Below are positions 50,171-63,390 of a stretch of DNA of 64,000 bases, in pieces. The stretch's first letter is position 1; each line of letters starts with the position of its first letter. The notes below the pieces were generated by a model. It did no database searches and was not told where the DNA came from. It saw only the letters and a program-made list of their open reading frames with translations. Source of the DNA: Selaginella tamariscina (taxonomy: Eukaryota; Streptophyta; Lycopodiopsida; Selaginellales; Selaginellaceae); contig PUQB01000061.1 of the NCBI GenBank assembly GCA_003024785.1, positions 339,501-403,500 of the forward strand. The letters are read 5' to 3'. The translations under genes were made by a program, and so were the position numbers.

Positions 50171-52798
50171 ATGCTGAGGCTGTCCCGATTCCGCGGGCGC
50201 CGGGGAGTGTTCGGCAGATTGGAGGAAGGAGCAGCGGTAATTGATCGCTGGAGCGGCGGTTGCTGCACCGGATTTGGCGAGGGGAGCGATGCGGCTGGAG
50301 CGATGACATTGGTGCTACACCTCTTCCTCAGCACAGGGAGATCTGTACCTATGCCTCCGGCAGCTCCAGTCGTGGCCGTTCTTGGGCAGTCGGCGCTGGC
50401 AGCGGCCTCCATTTCGGATCGTCCACACTTCAATCTAGGTGTGTATACCCTAGATATCTTTGTACGTGTGTAGTTGTATACAAACTTGCAGATACAACTT
50501 ACATATATTATATGCATACACGAGTCCGGATAGGAATACCGTTAATGTTATATTGCATACTATATACATCCATAGTCATATGTTTATATGTACATTATTT
50601 ATTTTGTTGAAACATACACACATACAGCTTACACACCATAGATACAGATGAAACATGCCTACCACATGGCTTATACACACACACACAGTCACAGAAAGCT
50701 TGATATGCATACCCTGTATGAGTTATGTGTATATTATATTGCATTATACACAGGAATGTGTGTATATATGTATGCTAGATGACATGTTTGTTTGCAGCCA
50801 TATGGCATTTATGTATGTATAAACAATGTATTTATATGTTTGTTTGCAGCTATGGAAACCGTAGATAAAGGATGCTTACCATACGTGATATGCATTCATA
50901 ACACTCGGTTTGAATAGAATCCAGAACACAACACCGAGGCTTCATGCATTACCATGTGCATCATGTGTTTGTATATGTGCGATGCGTATATTACATTGTA
51001 TTATATACACGCGGACAGTCATTCACGCATATGTTGTAGTAATAAGTGCACCTTAGACATATGGATGTGTGTATGAGTTAAACATATGGATGTGTGTATG
51101 TGTGCAATGTGTATATATGTTTATTTGCAGCTATAGATATTTGTAAATTCCCTTCCATATGCATATATATTTAAACACATGGTCACTGATACATATCGGC
51201 AGACATACCCGTGTGCGTCATGTGTATATTGTACCTCATTATGCGTGTTATATCTACATTTATACATGTATATGTAGTTAAATACAAACTTGCAACACAA
51301 TACAATAGACATGTGTATATAACCTGTATAGATAAAACATGTAATAACAATGCGTAACACAGGCACAAAGCTTATTTGTATACCCATATACATTGTCTGT
51401 GTGTATATCATATATGTCATATACTAGTTACCCTCAAGTATAACTGTTTATTGATTTGTGAATGTAAGAAGTATATACTAGATAAGTTATGTGTAGATTA
51501 TATTATTTCTAGGGCTTATATCCTATTGTTTCCAGGGCTTATGCTGATGAGCCTGGAGGTGAAGATAGTGAGGATATAGATTCAGATGTAAGCGTATGTT
51601 TTATATGAATTTTATTAGTTTTATGAATTTTCTTTTTAAAAGGTGGGAGGTGGAGGCAGAGATGAGAGGGAGACTATTCTGGACATTATTGAGAAAGACA
51701 TGGTACATCTAATCACATTTTTTTTAATTGATTACATCTGTACACACGCCCGCACATATATAATACATACATAAACATGTGTTTGATACAATGATTTCTA
51801 CATATACAAATACTTATATGCACAAATATACATGTTCTGAGAGATTGGTGTGTTTTATCAGAGTATACAGGACGATGTTGCAATGTATTTATACAGCAAA
51901 ACGCGGGAGATGGATCCAAAGACGTTATTGGGTGCAATGTACATAAAAGCAGGATTTCAACCTCCTCGCTACAGTGTTTCATCAGGGTTTAAAAACAAGT
52001 TCGTTGGCACTGTGGTCGTCAAAGGCAAGTATACATATTATATAATATATATATATTACGGTCTGGAGTTCCTATTAAAGTATACCTTGTTTTACCCAGT
52101 CCTGACAGAGAGCAGTAGACAACTGAATTTAGGGTTATTTGCTTATTAATAATATATGATGTGTATATATTTTGTATAGGTAAGAGATTCAACAGTTTAC
52201 CATGCGATAGTGAAGAGGAAGCTGAGAAAAGTGCAGCAGACAGTGCTTTAAGCTGGGTACTTGGACAGCCAAGGCAAGGAGGAACTCCTGTAAGCTCATC
52301 TATCATTCATTGTATATTCCTACATACACACATAAAGAACAGATGTATATCTCATATTTGCACATATGATCTGTTTATATATGTATGAAACTATTATGTG
52401 CTATGTCCTGGTATTGTATTATTTACTTAACATGGAACTCTCTCTCTCTCTCTGGCTAACACACACACACACACAATAGAAAAGGTACCTAAAAGTAAGT
52501 TAATAACATTTGTAATGCTACTCAGGAACGTGGTAGAGGCAGAGGAGGTGGAATGATGAGGGGTGGAATGAGGGGTGGACGTGGCAGAGGACGTGGTCGC
52601 GCAGGTGGCAACGTTAAACGCAGGGGCGTTGCGACACGTGTGGCAATAAAGCCACGTAAATGCTTCCACGTGGAGATTAACTACAAGACCATGAGTTTTG
52701 TAGTGCTTTACGATCACCCACAACAGGTTTATTATCCTTATAAGGATTTTCCTTCTCAACGGGACCTCGATGCATTGGCTAGAAGACCAGGGTTTTAA
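50171..52798 (+). CDS. RG-rich protein with a dsRBD-like segment
   Basis: Exons: about 50171-50438, 51536-51587, 51643-51702, 51862-52024, 52180-52289 and 52526-52798. Exon 1 begins MLRLSRFRGRRGVFGRLEEG and looks like an organelle presequence, but it needs one added base to join exon 2 in frame. An acidic stretch follows (DEPGGEDSEDIDSD), then DVAMYLYSKTREMDPKTLLG. A region resembling the end of a double-stranded RNA-binding domain follows: FKNKFVGTVVVKGKRFNSL and EEAEKSAADSALSWVLG. A glycine/arginine-rich stretch (ERGRGRGGGMMRGGMRGGRG) and a conserved-looking tail (KPRKCFHVEINYKTMSFVVL) close it. The pattern suggests an RNA-binding protein, perhaps organellar. The intron 52,025-52,179 has a GC donor (AAAG|GCAAGT). 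I do not recognise the family. Confidence 0.65.
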
Positions 52799-53677
52799 TT
52801 AATCGCACGCTTATGCTCTTTGGTAAGTACGTGGTGTGTGTGTGTGTTGGTGACACATATATATGTATATGGATCATATAATCTATCGCTTTAACAGGAA
52901 GCTGTCATACTACAATATTGTTATGGGTGCGTGTGACCTAAATATGTTTCCTACAGCAGCGGTGAAGAAGGGGCTTGGAGGGCAATTTTGGTCAGGGATT
53001 TAATTGAGGTTGGTTTAAACTGATTAAACAAATACTTTAGAAAATTGTATTTGTTTCAGTTATTGCATTATAATAATATTCTCTGTATCTTATATAATTA
53101 TATATAACAATAACTACACACAAGGTACGTGTGATATTGTGTGTATGCAAACTTCAATAGAATCTAATGAATATTCACTCTCTCTCTCTTTCATGAGACT
53201 GACCAGTAGTACGACGTGTACTCCTTAAAAGTAGTAATAATTCATATAATGTCACTTTAAATGTGTGTGCGTGCGCGTGAGTGTATGTATGTGTGTGATA
53301 CATGTGAATATATGCTGATAAATATGCATTTAGATCTCCTGTGTGCGTTACTCTAGTAGAGAATTTTCTTCTTATTTAATGCATGGTTATGCAACTTCAT
53401 ATAATTTATAAATACAAAATAACAGCTAATTAGGATTCAAGCTGGATGAGAAAATGGCACGTTTGTTATATTATATATGTAGTCTTTGTATAGAGAGAGA
53501 GAGAGAGGGAGGGAGGAGAGAGAGAGAGAGGGAGGGAGGGAGAGAGAGAGAGAAAGTTTTAGAGACTGTTCTACAATGGCCAAACGAATCGTTTACGAAG
53601 TTTTGAAAGAATAATTGTTTTGTTTCTTCAAGGTGCGTCAGCCTTATGACATGATCATTTGATATTATTAAACAGTA
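52799..53677. other. Intergenic region with microsatellites and possible 3' UTR introns
   Basis: Donor-like GGTAAGTACG near 52,821 and acceptor-like TTTCCTACAG near 52,955 could be introns in the 3' UTR of the RG-rich gene. A GA-rich run (GAGAGGGAGG units) spans about 53,491-53,553. No other gene is seen. Confidence 0.4.
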
Positions 53678-53889
53678 AGCATATGCCAAGAATAAAAGTA
53701 TAATTAATTTGAGCCGTTGGTTAAGCATCACGATTAGGTATATGCGATATGCGTTAGTTTAAATGATAATTTAATTTAAAGATTTCATAGTGAGCATATG
53801 CCGAGAATAAAAGTATAATTAATCCGAGCCGTTGGTTAAGCATCACGATTAGGTATATGGGATATGCGATAGTTTAAATGATAATTTAA
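53678..53889. repeat. Tandem repeat, two copies with 115-bp period
   Basis: AGCATATGCCnAGAATAAAAG begins at 53,678 and again at 53,793. Each copy continues through GAGCCGTTGGTTAAGCATCA to GATAATTTAA with only a few differences. Confidence 0.9.
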
Positions 53890-54179
53890 GCACAAGTCAT
53901 CTCTTTTACCATTCGTATGTAAAATATTAAAAGAAATGAGGAAAAAATGAATTCCCTCCTACAGAACGAAGCGGGCTATGGCGTCTTGCGGCGGGATTAG
54001 GGCTCTTCAGGGAAGACGTTGCCGTGTGCTTCCGCATTGAGATGCGTCCGTCCGAAGGAATGCGCTCCTGAATCCGTGGCGCTCGATCGTTCTTGCAAGG
54101 TATCCATGGGGCAATCCAGAGTGAGCAGGGTATAGGAAAATCCATAGGAATCCTCCAGGTAGGGCTTTTTCTGGTATGT

Positions 54180-54566
54180 CTTCGTTTGGGATGCAACAGT
54201 GGAATGCGCCTGCCTGAGATCATAGCAACATGACATCTGCTGCTTTGGAAAATGCTATCATTTGATAATCTCAAGGTTCGTGTATACTCTCTGGTAGGGT
54301 TTCAGTCCGTTCTTTCTTCGTCTGGGACGCAACAGGGGAATGCTCCTTCGTGAGATGATGGCGGCCTGAATCCGCCCTTTGGGAGGATGCGATCGATCAA
54401 GCTTCGTGTTGTCTGGTAGGGTTCTTTTTGTTTCTCTCTTCGTCCGGAATAAATGCGGCGGTCATGGCGATTTGAAATCTTCCGCTTACGGGAATGTGAT
54501 CGATCAATGTATTGGATAGTAGGGTATATAGCAGAGAGAAGATGCGTCTTTGATTGAAGAACAGCT
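54180..54566. promoter_or_regulatory. Degenerate repeats upstream of the DYRK gene
   Basis: The motif CTTCGTnTGGGA occurs at 54,180 and 54,316, with a weaker CTTCGTCCGGAA at 54,438. The first two are followed by a CAACAGnGGAATGCnCCT-like run, and TGGTAGGGTT recurs at 54,293 and 54,416. The spacing is about 120-136 bp. The block ends at the start codon of the kinase gene and may be 5' UTR or promoter. Confidence 0.6.
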
Positions 54567-56098
54567 ATGGCCGATTCGGTCAGCACAATCTTGGACTATC
54601 TCAGGCAGCACCATTTCCTTCAGGCAGAAGCCGCTTTGAAGGCGGAGCTTGCTGGTCGGGAACTCTCAAATGGGTTGTTCTCCATTGACGTCGATCTCGG
54701 TCTTAGCAATGGCGACAAGGTTCCGTTGAAAGAATTCGACCCCCAAGAGGATTCCGGCACCGGATGCGCGCAGCTCTTTGGGTTAAATCGGAAGACCACG
54801 GAGAAATCCGAGAAACGGAAGGAAGTAGGTGTTCTAGAAGAGAAGAAAGTTCAAGAGATTGGTAAGGGTGGGTCGAGTCTTGATGAAGGATTCTGGGACC
54901 AGAAAGATGAGCTTCTGTGGGTTCCGGGGAATAAGCAAGGATTGCAAATGGGAAAGGTGCATCCTTTGGATGAATTGGGAAACCCACAAGGGAAAAAAAA
55001 GGTTATAGGTGCTCGAATAAAGTCGGTTGTTCATCAGGCGGATGAGTCACAAGATATGAGCAAGCAGCAGCAGCCTGCTGATATATCGGAGAGATCAGGT
55101 GGGCTTCCTAGGCTTCCTCCGGTGAGGTTAAAGTCGTCTGATAAGATCCCGGATGAATGGGGTGCACATGGTCGAGAGAATTCTGAAGCTGACATTGATA
55201 TTGATGCACTAGAAGGTGCCCAGTTCGCTCTTGGTTCATTCCTTGATGTTCCGGTCGGGCAGGATATATCGTCTTCAGGTACAGATGCAAATATATGTAT
55301 GTGTGTAAGTGTTAGTTCAAGCTCTATATTTTTTATAGATACGAAGCTGTCTATTCTTTAGCAGATAGCTTGTTCAGAATTTTGTTTGTGGTTTACGTTC
55401 TTTCTTTTATCTGCACGTTCTTTGTTCTCGTATTGTGTCTGATATGACATAATGCCCTCCTAGCTCGTTTCACTTGCATATTATTTCGTTGTTTTCTGTG
55501 TGCATATACGTTTATATTAGCTTTTGTGTCTTGCTCCTATAAACTCTTGCCAGACCACCAAAATGCTGCACTATAGTGTAGATAAGTTATGAAAATTTGT
55601 AGAATAAAATAACCATCTCATTTTTTTTCTTGTTTAGCAGGAACTAAACGCTCTGGGGGAAGCAATAGGCCGTCAGTTAGTCAAGGGATAGTAGAAGATC
55701 CGACGGATCTCCTGTCATCCTTTGCAACCGTGGGTGATGGATCAGCCGTAGATTTCCCAGACGACTACTGGGACTCGGACGCATACGAGGACGACGAGGA
55801 TCCGGGGTATACCCGTAGAACTATAGAAGACCAGGCAGCGTTTCTTGCAAATGAGATACACTACCCAAGTGAGGAAGAGAGAGCCAGGATGGAGCGTTTA
55901 CCGGGTCACCAAGGTACATACGGTGGTAAGTACGATGATGACGAGGACAGGTCGTATGTGGAATCGTATTTCTCCGGGGAAGAATATTACAGAACGAGAG
56001 AGGCTCAGCATGGAAATGATTATGATGGGCAGCTTCTCGATCCTGAAGAGCTTAAGCAAATTAGGTCCGAACCGGCCTGGCAAGGGTTCGTTGTTCAG

Positions 56099-56150
<52 letters not shown>

Positions 56151-59100
56151 AATGGCCTATGAAGTCGGATTCCTCATCCAACTAGAGTATATAACTGCAT
56201 TTTTAGTTAAACTGGCTCTTAATGTGCCTCCATACTTATGTATTCATTATCCTCCAGCTAATAATAAATATTTAATAGATAGTTCTCTTTGTATGCATTG
56301 GTGAAATGTACGGCTGGACTGGAATCCTATTTTGGTTATCGTCTAATGAATAGGTAAAGAAGCTCTGATATGTAGCTAATGCACGTCTATATGCTTATAG
56401 CCATGATATATCTTGATTTAGATAGCTACATAACATCTTTTTTTCTGTGAAGAGGCACACAGGTAGACACATACATATATATGTACCCACATACTGTGTA
56501 ATGTTGTTAAACCAATATATATCAGGGGAATTCCGTGAGGAAGGATCAGGCAGCAGATACCGCCACACAGGATGAGTTTAGCAGGGAGATCCGAGAAACT
56601 TATCTCGCCGAGAGCAGTGAAGGTGAAGTCGGCAGCCTACAAGACTGTGAGTTGAACGGGTATGGGAAGTTTAAGAAGGAGACTGTACAGGGCTTCAAGG
56701 AGCTTGGAGGGCCGAGCTGTGCAGGTACATGATTGTTTTGCATACTAAATCTTTTTATGTTGTCATACCTTCCTGCACCTCAGTTTATAGTATCCAATGT
56801 ACACGATATATTATGTATAGCTGTGTATTCACAATATGTACATCATGAATCTTAGTGGTAGACAACGATGTATAATGAAGCTGGATTTCTTTATACATAC
56901 TTAATGATGATATGTAGAAGACGAAGAACGGGAGCTCATGCTTCAGTACTATAGAGGAACCTGGACAAATGGGGCGGAGCTGCAACAGGTATGTGCACGT
57001 ATGGGTTTGTTACTTGGTGAGTGTGTGTGTGTGTGTGTGTGTGTAACGTGTATACCTATTGAGTTCATTTCTATACATATATGAATCTCGATATGTCTAT
57101 ATTGTCAAGTAATACTGATAACTTATACAAAGACACAATTTATGTGAGTACATCCAAATTTCTGACAATGTTTGTGTACAACCTTCTATATCTTAATATA
57201 TTAGTTCTCATAGTACGTATAATACGTACAAGCATGGATTTATGAATGGGACATTAGCGTGTTAGCAGTTATATTTACACACACATATAACTGTGTAAAT
57301 ATGTGTATGTGTATGACTACTATACATATACATTAGTAGATACATAGATACAACATACACATAGCTTAAATTATGTTGTATACATGCATATATACATGCA
57401 TGCGTAATAGTGGGTGTATATGGGCGTATATATGTACATGTGTGTGCGTGCCCGCGCGCGTTGATTTTGATTCGAAGCTCATAAGCAGGAAAGAAATGGG
57501 AACTTGAAAGCACAAGTAGGCGATGACCAATTAGGGGGATTTCAATTCGGTGGGTTCTCGTTTCCATCACCATCCAGTGCAGGGGAGGTTGAGGGGTCTC
57601 GGGCAGAGTCTGGAAGATCAATATGGTCAGCTAGAGATGTCTCATCTCGTGGTGAGGACCCGGATAGATTCACGAATGGGTTCGTTATTGGGCCTGATGA
57701 TACAGTCTCTTCTTGGAAGAGAAAGAGTAGTGAATCTTCTCCAATAATTAGCGGGGCTGAGGACCATGACCATGACGACCATGACCATGTGTCTATTACT
57801 CGTTCCACTACCGTGTCTCCAGGTTCAACGGACGATGATTGCCTCAGCGTGGAAGAAGGTAACTCTTTACTCAATAGACGCGTGTGTATGAGAGAGGATT
57901 AGTTGTTACGGTGACTGCAGATAGCGTGTATATATATTTATGCATACTGTTTCAGTTATATTTTACAGAACATATAGCGTGTGCAAAGTTTTTATATACT
58001 GTAATTGAATTGGTTTCTATATTTATGATATAAGACCGTGTGGAGGACGAAGATGTAGAGGATGAGGGGCAAAGACAAGAGACTGAGGTTGCTGCTGCTT
58101 ATGATGAAGAAGCTATTGCTGTTCATGAACACTTTCAACGTCTTCAAGCTGAGGAAGATGAGTTTGAGACCTTTGACTTGAAGATAATCCACAGAAAAAA
58201 TAGGTATTTATAATCTTTTAGGTTTACTATGCACTTCTATTGAAACTTTATATGTATATGTGTCTGTATAATCAGTCTTAGCTTATGCATACGTATGGAC
58301 ATACAGCACACATCTATATGTATGGATATGGTGAAATATACTAGGTAAGTGCATATTACTAAATAATACATGTATCCAGGACGGGATTTGAAGAAGAGAA
58401 GGATTTCCCAGTGGTAATAAACTCAGTAATAGCGGGGCGCTACCATGTAACGGAGTACTTAGGATCTGCAGCTTTCAGTAAAGCAATCCAAGCGCACGAT
58501 CTACACACAGGCATGGACGTATGTATGAAGATCATCAAGAACAACAAGGATTTCTTTGATCAAAGTCTCGATGAAATTAAGCTTCTCAAGTATATCAACA
58601 AGCACGATCCTGCTGACAAGTACCATATATTACGACTTTATGATTACTTTTATCATCGGGTAAGATCTATGTATTTTACGATATGTGTATGTATGTGCGT
58701 GTGCGTGTGTGTGTGGGTGTGTGAAAATTCGTGTGCATGTATGTGTTTATGACCCTGTGCACATAGGCACAGACCGTATGTGTTTGCACGCATTTATATA
58801 TCTACCTGTGCATATGCTGTATAGTCAATACGTGCTTAGATATGTACTTCTGTGCGCGCGCGCCTTGACAGCGCAGTTTGTCTTTTCCAGGAGCATTTGT
58901 TTATTGTATGTGAACTATTGCGAGCTAATTTATACGAATTTCACAAGTACAACAGAGACTCGGGAGGGGAGGTCTATTTCACGATGCCAAGATTACAGGT
59001 ATTCAACTTCTTAAATTTATTTACTTACCTGGTTCTTTTTAATCAAGGAAATGCATTCTGCCTGGTATAATGTATGTATGCGTGTATATTCGAGCACAGA

Positions 59101-60238
59101 CGAACCCATTGTGTATATCGACACTAGAAACAATATACTAGTTCTATATATTCGACCAAACCTCATTGTGTGCATGTGTCTGTGTGCGTCCATATATGTA
59201 TATAGATATGCCTATTTCTACTAAATACAGTTTGTTGTATTTTGTCTGTATATAGAGTCTACATGCAAACTCATAATGTATGCCATATGTGTATCTATTT
59301 ATAGATACAAGCTTCGTTCTATTCTATATATAAATGCTGTTTAAATATCTGCTTATATACTTTTGTTTTATGTATCCACTCTATGTTTATCTACTTCTTT
59401 TTTACTAATTGACAAAGTCTGCAGTCTATTACACGACAATGTTTAGAGGCGTTAGAGTTTCTACACGGGCTGGGGCTAATACACTGCGACCTGAAGCCGG
59501 AGAATATTCTGGTGAAGTCATACAGCCGCTGCGAGGTGAAGGTGATCGACCTCGGGAGCAGCTGCTTCCAGAGCGACCACCTCTGTTCGTACGTACAGTC
59601 ACGTTCGTATAGGGCACCCGAGGTCATCCTCGGACTTCCGTACGACCAGAAGATCGACATATGGTCCCTCGGTTGCATACTAGCCGAGCTCTGCTCAGGA
59701 AATGTAAGTATTCATATAATCCGTGCACATGTACAATATTTCCTGGTGTGTGTGATGTGTAGTATCAGAAAATATAATGTTGTGCAAAAAAATAATGCGG
59801 ACCTAGAAGTATTATGCATGCGTGCCATTGTATGTATACTTATGCCTATATGTGTGTGTGTGTGTGTTTATGACTTGTATATAAACACAAGGTATACAAA
59901 CGCTCGTACATACACATATACAACCATACATATGCATATCTAATGACATGTGTTCATACCTAATATGGACTTATATACATACACCTATGTCACTAATAAT
60001 TCAATAATCGTTCAAGAATTCAATAGTCCAATAATTTCTATTTAACATGTATGATTCATGTAGGGGCACACGTAAATACCAAATACTCTTATCAAGAATT
60101 GACCGTGCAAACTTAATAGCTTCCTCTAGATCTCTATTAACCATAGAAGTCAAAATTGGATCCTCAGAAAACTTTCATTGATAAATGAGATGCCTAACTT
60201 AGTAGAACGTCTGCATGCATCTACTGTAAGAATGATGA

Positions 60239-60328
<90 letters not shown>

Positions 60329-60331
60329 AGA

Positions 60332-60366
<35 letters not shown>

Positions 60367-61504
60367 TTTCATATCTATTTGCACTTAAATGTGTATAACT
60401 ACTATATAACCAATGAGTCTATCTTTCAAACAGGTATTATTTCAAAATGATTCTTTGTCTACGTTGCTTGCTCGAGTGGTTGGCATTATTGGTCCGCTTG
60501 ATCCTGAGATGGTTGCTAAGGGACGTGAATCCTACAAGTTCTTGACCAAAGGGAACATGCTTTATGAGCGAAATCAGGTACACACACACTACACAAACTG
60601 GTTTAACTTAGTTATTTGTATATCTACAATATATTCTGTATGAGCTCTCTCTCTCTCTTACACACGCACACACGTGTATACCTTGTATATAGCATCCTTA
60701 AGCGTGTTTAGATTTCATATACATTGGTGATATTACTACCTAGCTCAACCCTGTCAGTCCTTGCGTGCGTGCGTGTTATATATTTAAAGTTTGGACCACA
60801 TATTATAGAAGAGCAAGCTGTTGTATATTGTTTCTGCCTCCCAACATGTCTAAATAGGATATATGTATATCCATAAACTATATTAGAATCTGTTATATAA
60901 TATTCTTTCTCTCTCTCTGACACACGCACACACACACGCAGACACACGCAGGCACAACGTGTTTTAACACGTGGTTTTGTAACACAGGAAACGCAAAGAA
61001 TGGAATACTTAATACCCAAGAAGACAACACTAGCACACAGGCTGCCAATGGGGGACCCGGGCTTCATAGACTTCGTGGGCTACCTTCTCCAGATAAACCC
61101 CAAAAAACCCCCAGTGCAGCAGAGGCAGCAACGCATCCATGGCTATCATACCCGTACGAGCCATCTCATCATGACACCTCCTCTCCTCCGTACATGGCCA
61201 CGTCATCCTAAGCTATACACGTAAGCAAGGTAAGAAGCATTAATTTAAGGAAGTTAATCATTAATTAATTAGTTGTCTTTATTAATTTGAGGCAGAATGC
61301 TTTGCAAAGGGTTTATGGGGGGTGTTTTGTTGTGTTTTATTTCTTTTACTGCGTGTTGCTAACGGACACACATTGGGGGTTTGTATCTTTACAAGAACAA
61401 ACGAAAAAAAAAAAAATATGCTGTATTTTTACTCTAGATTTGTTCATGTAAATTATTTTACTCCTTTTAATCTCATCAATCTGCTTGTGTCAAGCTGTGC
61501 GTGC

Positions 61505-61547
<43 letters not shown>

Positions 61548-62112
61548 TTTCAAGTGTACAGAGACACACAACACAATACACTTCAAACATTTAACTACTT
61601 TTGAAATTTGCACTATATAATGATTTTTTAAAATAAATATATAAATTTTTTGACATACTTTAATAATCTTAAGAGTATGCATGTATCATTTTATTATAAT
61701 AGAATATTGTAAATAACTATTTGTATATAGTATATATAAACTATTTAATCAAGTCGATTCAGTTTGCATATTTGAATAAAATATATAAAACTATTGACAT
61801 ATTTTTAAAATCTTAAGATATCAATTTATTATAATATAATATTAAAATATAACATGTAACACTGATTAATTAAAACTAGATTTTAATATACAACTTAAGT
61901 TAAGATAGTATATATAAATCATTTAATTAATAGATAAAATAAGAAAAAGAGTCTGTAATCCCTTCACTGGTTGGAGTGGAGGCTTCCGCTGCTCGGTTAC
62001 CCGCCTGACGGAATCCGCCGTCCATTATCAAATCCTCAGAAAACTTTCATTGATAAATGAGATGCCTAACTTAGTAGAACGTCTGCATGCATCTACTGTA
62101 AGAATGATGAAG

Positions 62113-62184
<72 letters not shown>

Positions 62185-63057
62185 ACACACACACACACAC
62201 ACACACACTTTTTCATATCTATTTGCACTTAAATGTGTATAACTACTATATAACCAATGAGTCTATCTTTCAAACAGGTATTATTTCAAAATGATTCTTT
62301 GTCTACGTTGCTTGCTCGAGTGGTTGGCATTATTGGTCCGCTTGATCCTGAGATGGTTGCTAAGGGACGTGAATCCTACAAGTTCTTGACCAAAGGGAAC
62401 ATGCTTTATGAGCGAAATCAGGTACACACACACTACACAAACTGGTTTAACTTAGTTATTTGTATATCTACAATATATTCTGTATGAGCTCTCTCTCTCT
62501 CTTACACACGCACACACGTGTATACCTTGTATATAGCATCCTTAAGCGTGTTTAGATTTCATATACATTGGTGATATTACTACCTAGCTTCAACCCTGTC
62601 AGTCCTTGCGTGCGTGCGTGTTATATATTTAAAGTTTGGACCACATATTATAGAAGAGCAAGCTGTTGTATATTGTTTCTGCCTCCCAACATGTCTAAAT
62701 AGGATATATGTATATCCATAAACTATATTAGAATCTGTTATATAATATTCTTTCTCTCTCTCTGACACACGCACACACACACGCAGACACACGCAGGCAC
62801 AACGTGTTTTAACACGTGGTTTTGTAACACAGGAAACGCAAAGAATGGAATACTTAATACCCAAGAAGACAACACTAGCACACAGGCTGCCAATGGGGGA
62901 CCCGGGCTTCATAGACTTCGTGGGCTACCTTCTCCAGATAAACCCCAAAAACCGCCCCAGTGCAGCAGAGGCAGCAACGCATCCATGGCTATCATACCCG
63001 TACGAGCCATCTCATCATGACACCTCCTCTCCTCCGTACATGGCCACGTCATCCTAA
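54567..63057 (+). CDS. Plant DYRK-type dual-specificity kinase with LisH motif
   Basis: Exons: 54567-55278, 55641-56098, 56526-56724, 56918-56988, 57489-57858, 58035-58203, 58380-58659, 58891-58998, 59425-59703, then 60434-60577 or its copy 62278-62421, then 62833-63057. With the intact last exon this gives 1,004 residues. A LisH motif opens the protein ([19 protein letters not shown]), which usually mediates dimerisation. Long acidic disordered regions follow. The kinase domain has [15 protein letters not shown] (glycine loop), the lysine in [16 protein letters not shown] (catalytic loop), DLGSSCF (DFG equivalent) and [12 protein letters not shown], the YxY activation loop that DYRKs autophosphorylate. 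The last exon carries [17 protein letters not shown] (subdomain XI). Arrangement and length match the plant DYRKP group. The 3' end is duplicated. Confidence 0.93.
56099..56147. repeat. (GT)n(GA)n microsatellite beginning at a splice donor
   Basis: The GT run starts at the first base of the intron after exon 2 (TTCAG|GTGTGTG...), so the donor itself lies inside the repeat. Confidence 0.9.
60160..62031 (+). repeat. Tandem duplication, copy 1, with broken last kinase exon
   Basis: Starts ATCCTCAGAAAAC and ends CCGTCCATTATCA. It contains kinase exon 10 (60434-60577) and the last exon (from 60,988). Within the last exon near 61,100-61,112 the run reads CCCCAAAAAACCCCCAG instead of the CCCCAAAAACCGCCCCAG of copy 2. 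This one-base loss shifts the frame, so the exon reads [12 protein letters not shown] and ends at 61,224 without the subdomain XI motif. Positions 61,225-62,031 are otherwise noncoding and AT-rich. Confidence 0.92.
60241..60364. repeat. (TA)n(GA)n(CA)n compound microsatellite
   Basis: Longer than the same locus in copy 2 (62,112-62,209); the length difference is one of the main differences between the two copies. Confidence 0.95.
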
Positions 63058-63356
63058 GCTATACACGTAAGCAAGGTAAGAAGCATTAATTTAAGGAAGT
63101 TAATCATTAATTAATTAGTTGTCTTTATTAATTTGAGCAGAATGCTTTGCAAAGGGTTTATGGGGGTGTTTTGTTGTGTTTTATTTCTTTTACTGCGTGT
63201 TGCTAACGGACACACATTGGGGGTTTGTATCTTTACAAGAACAAACGAAAAAAAAAAAAAAATATGCTGTATTTTTACTCTAGATTTGTTCATGTAAATT
63301 ATTTTACTCCTTTTAATCTCATCAATCTGCTTGTGTCAAGCTGTGCGTGCGTGTGT

Positions 63357-63390
<34 letters not shown>

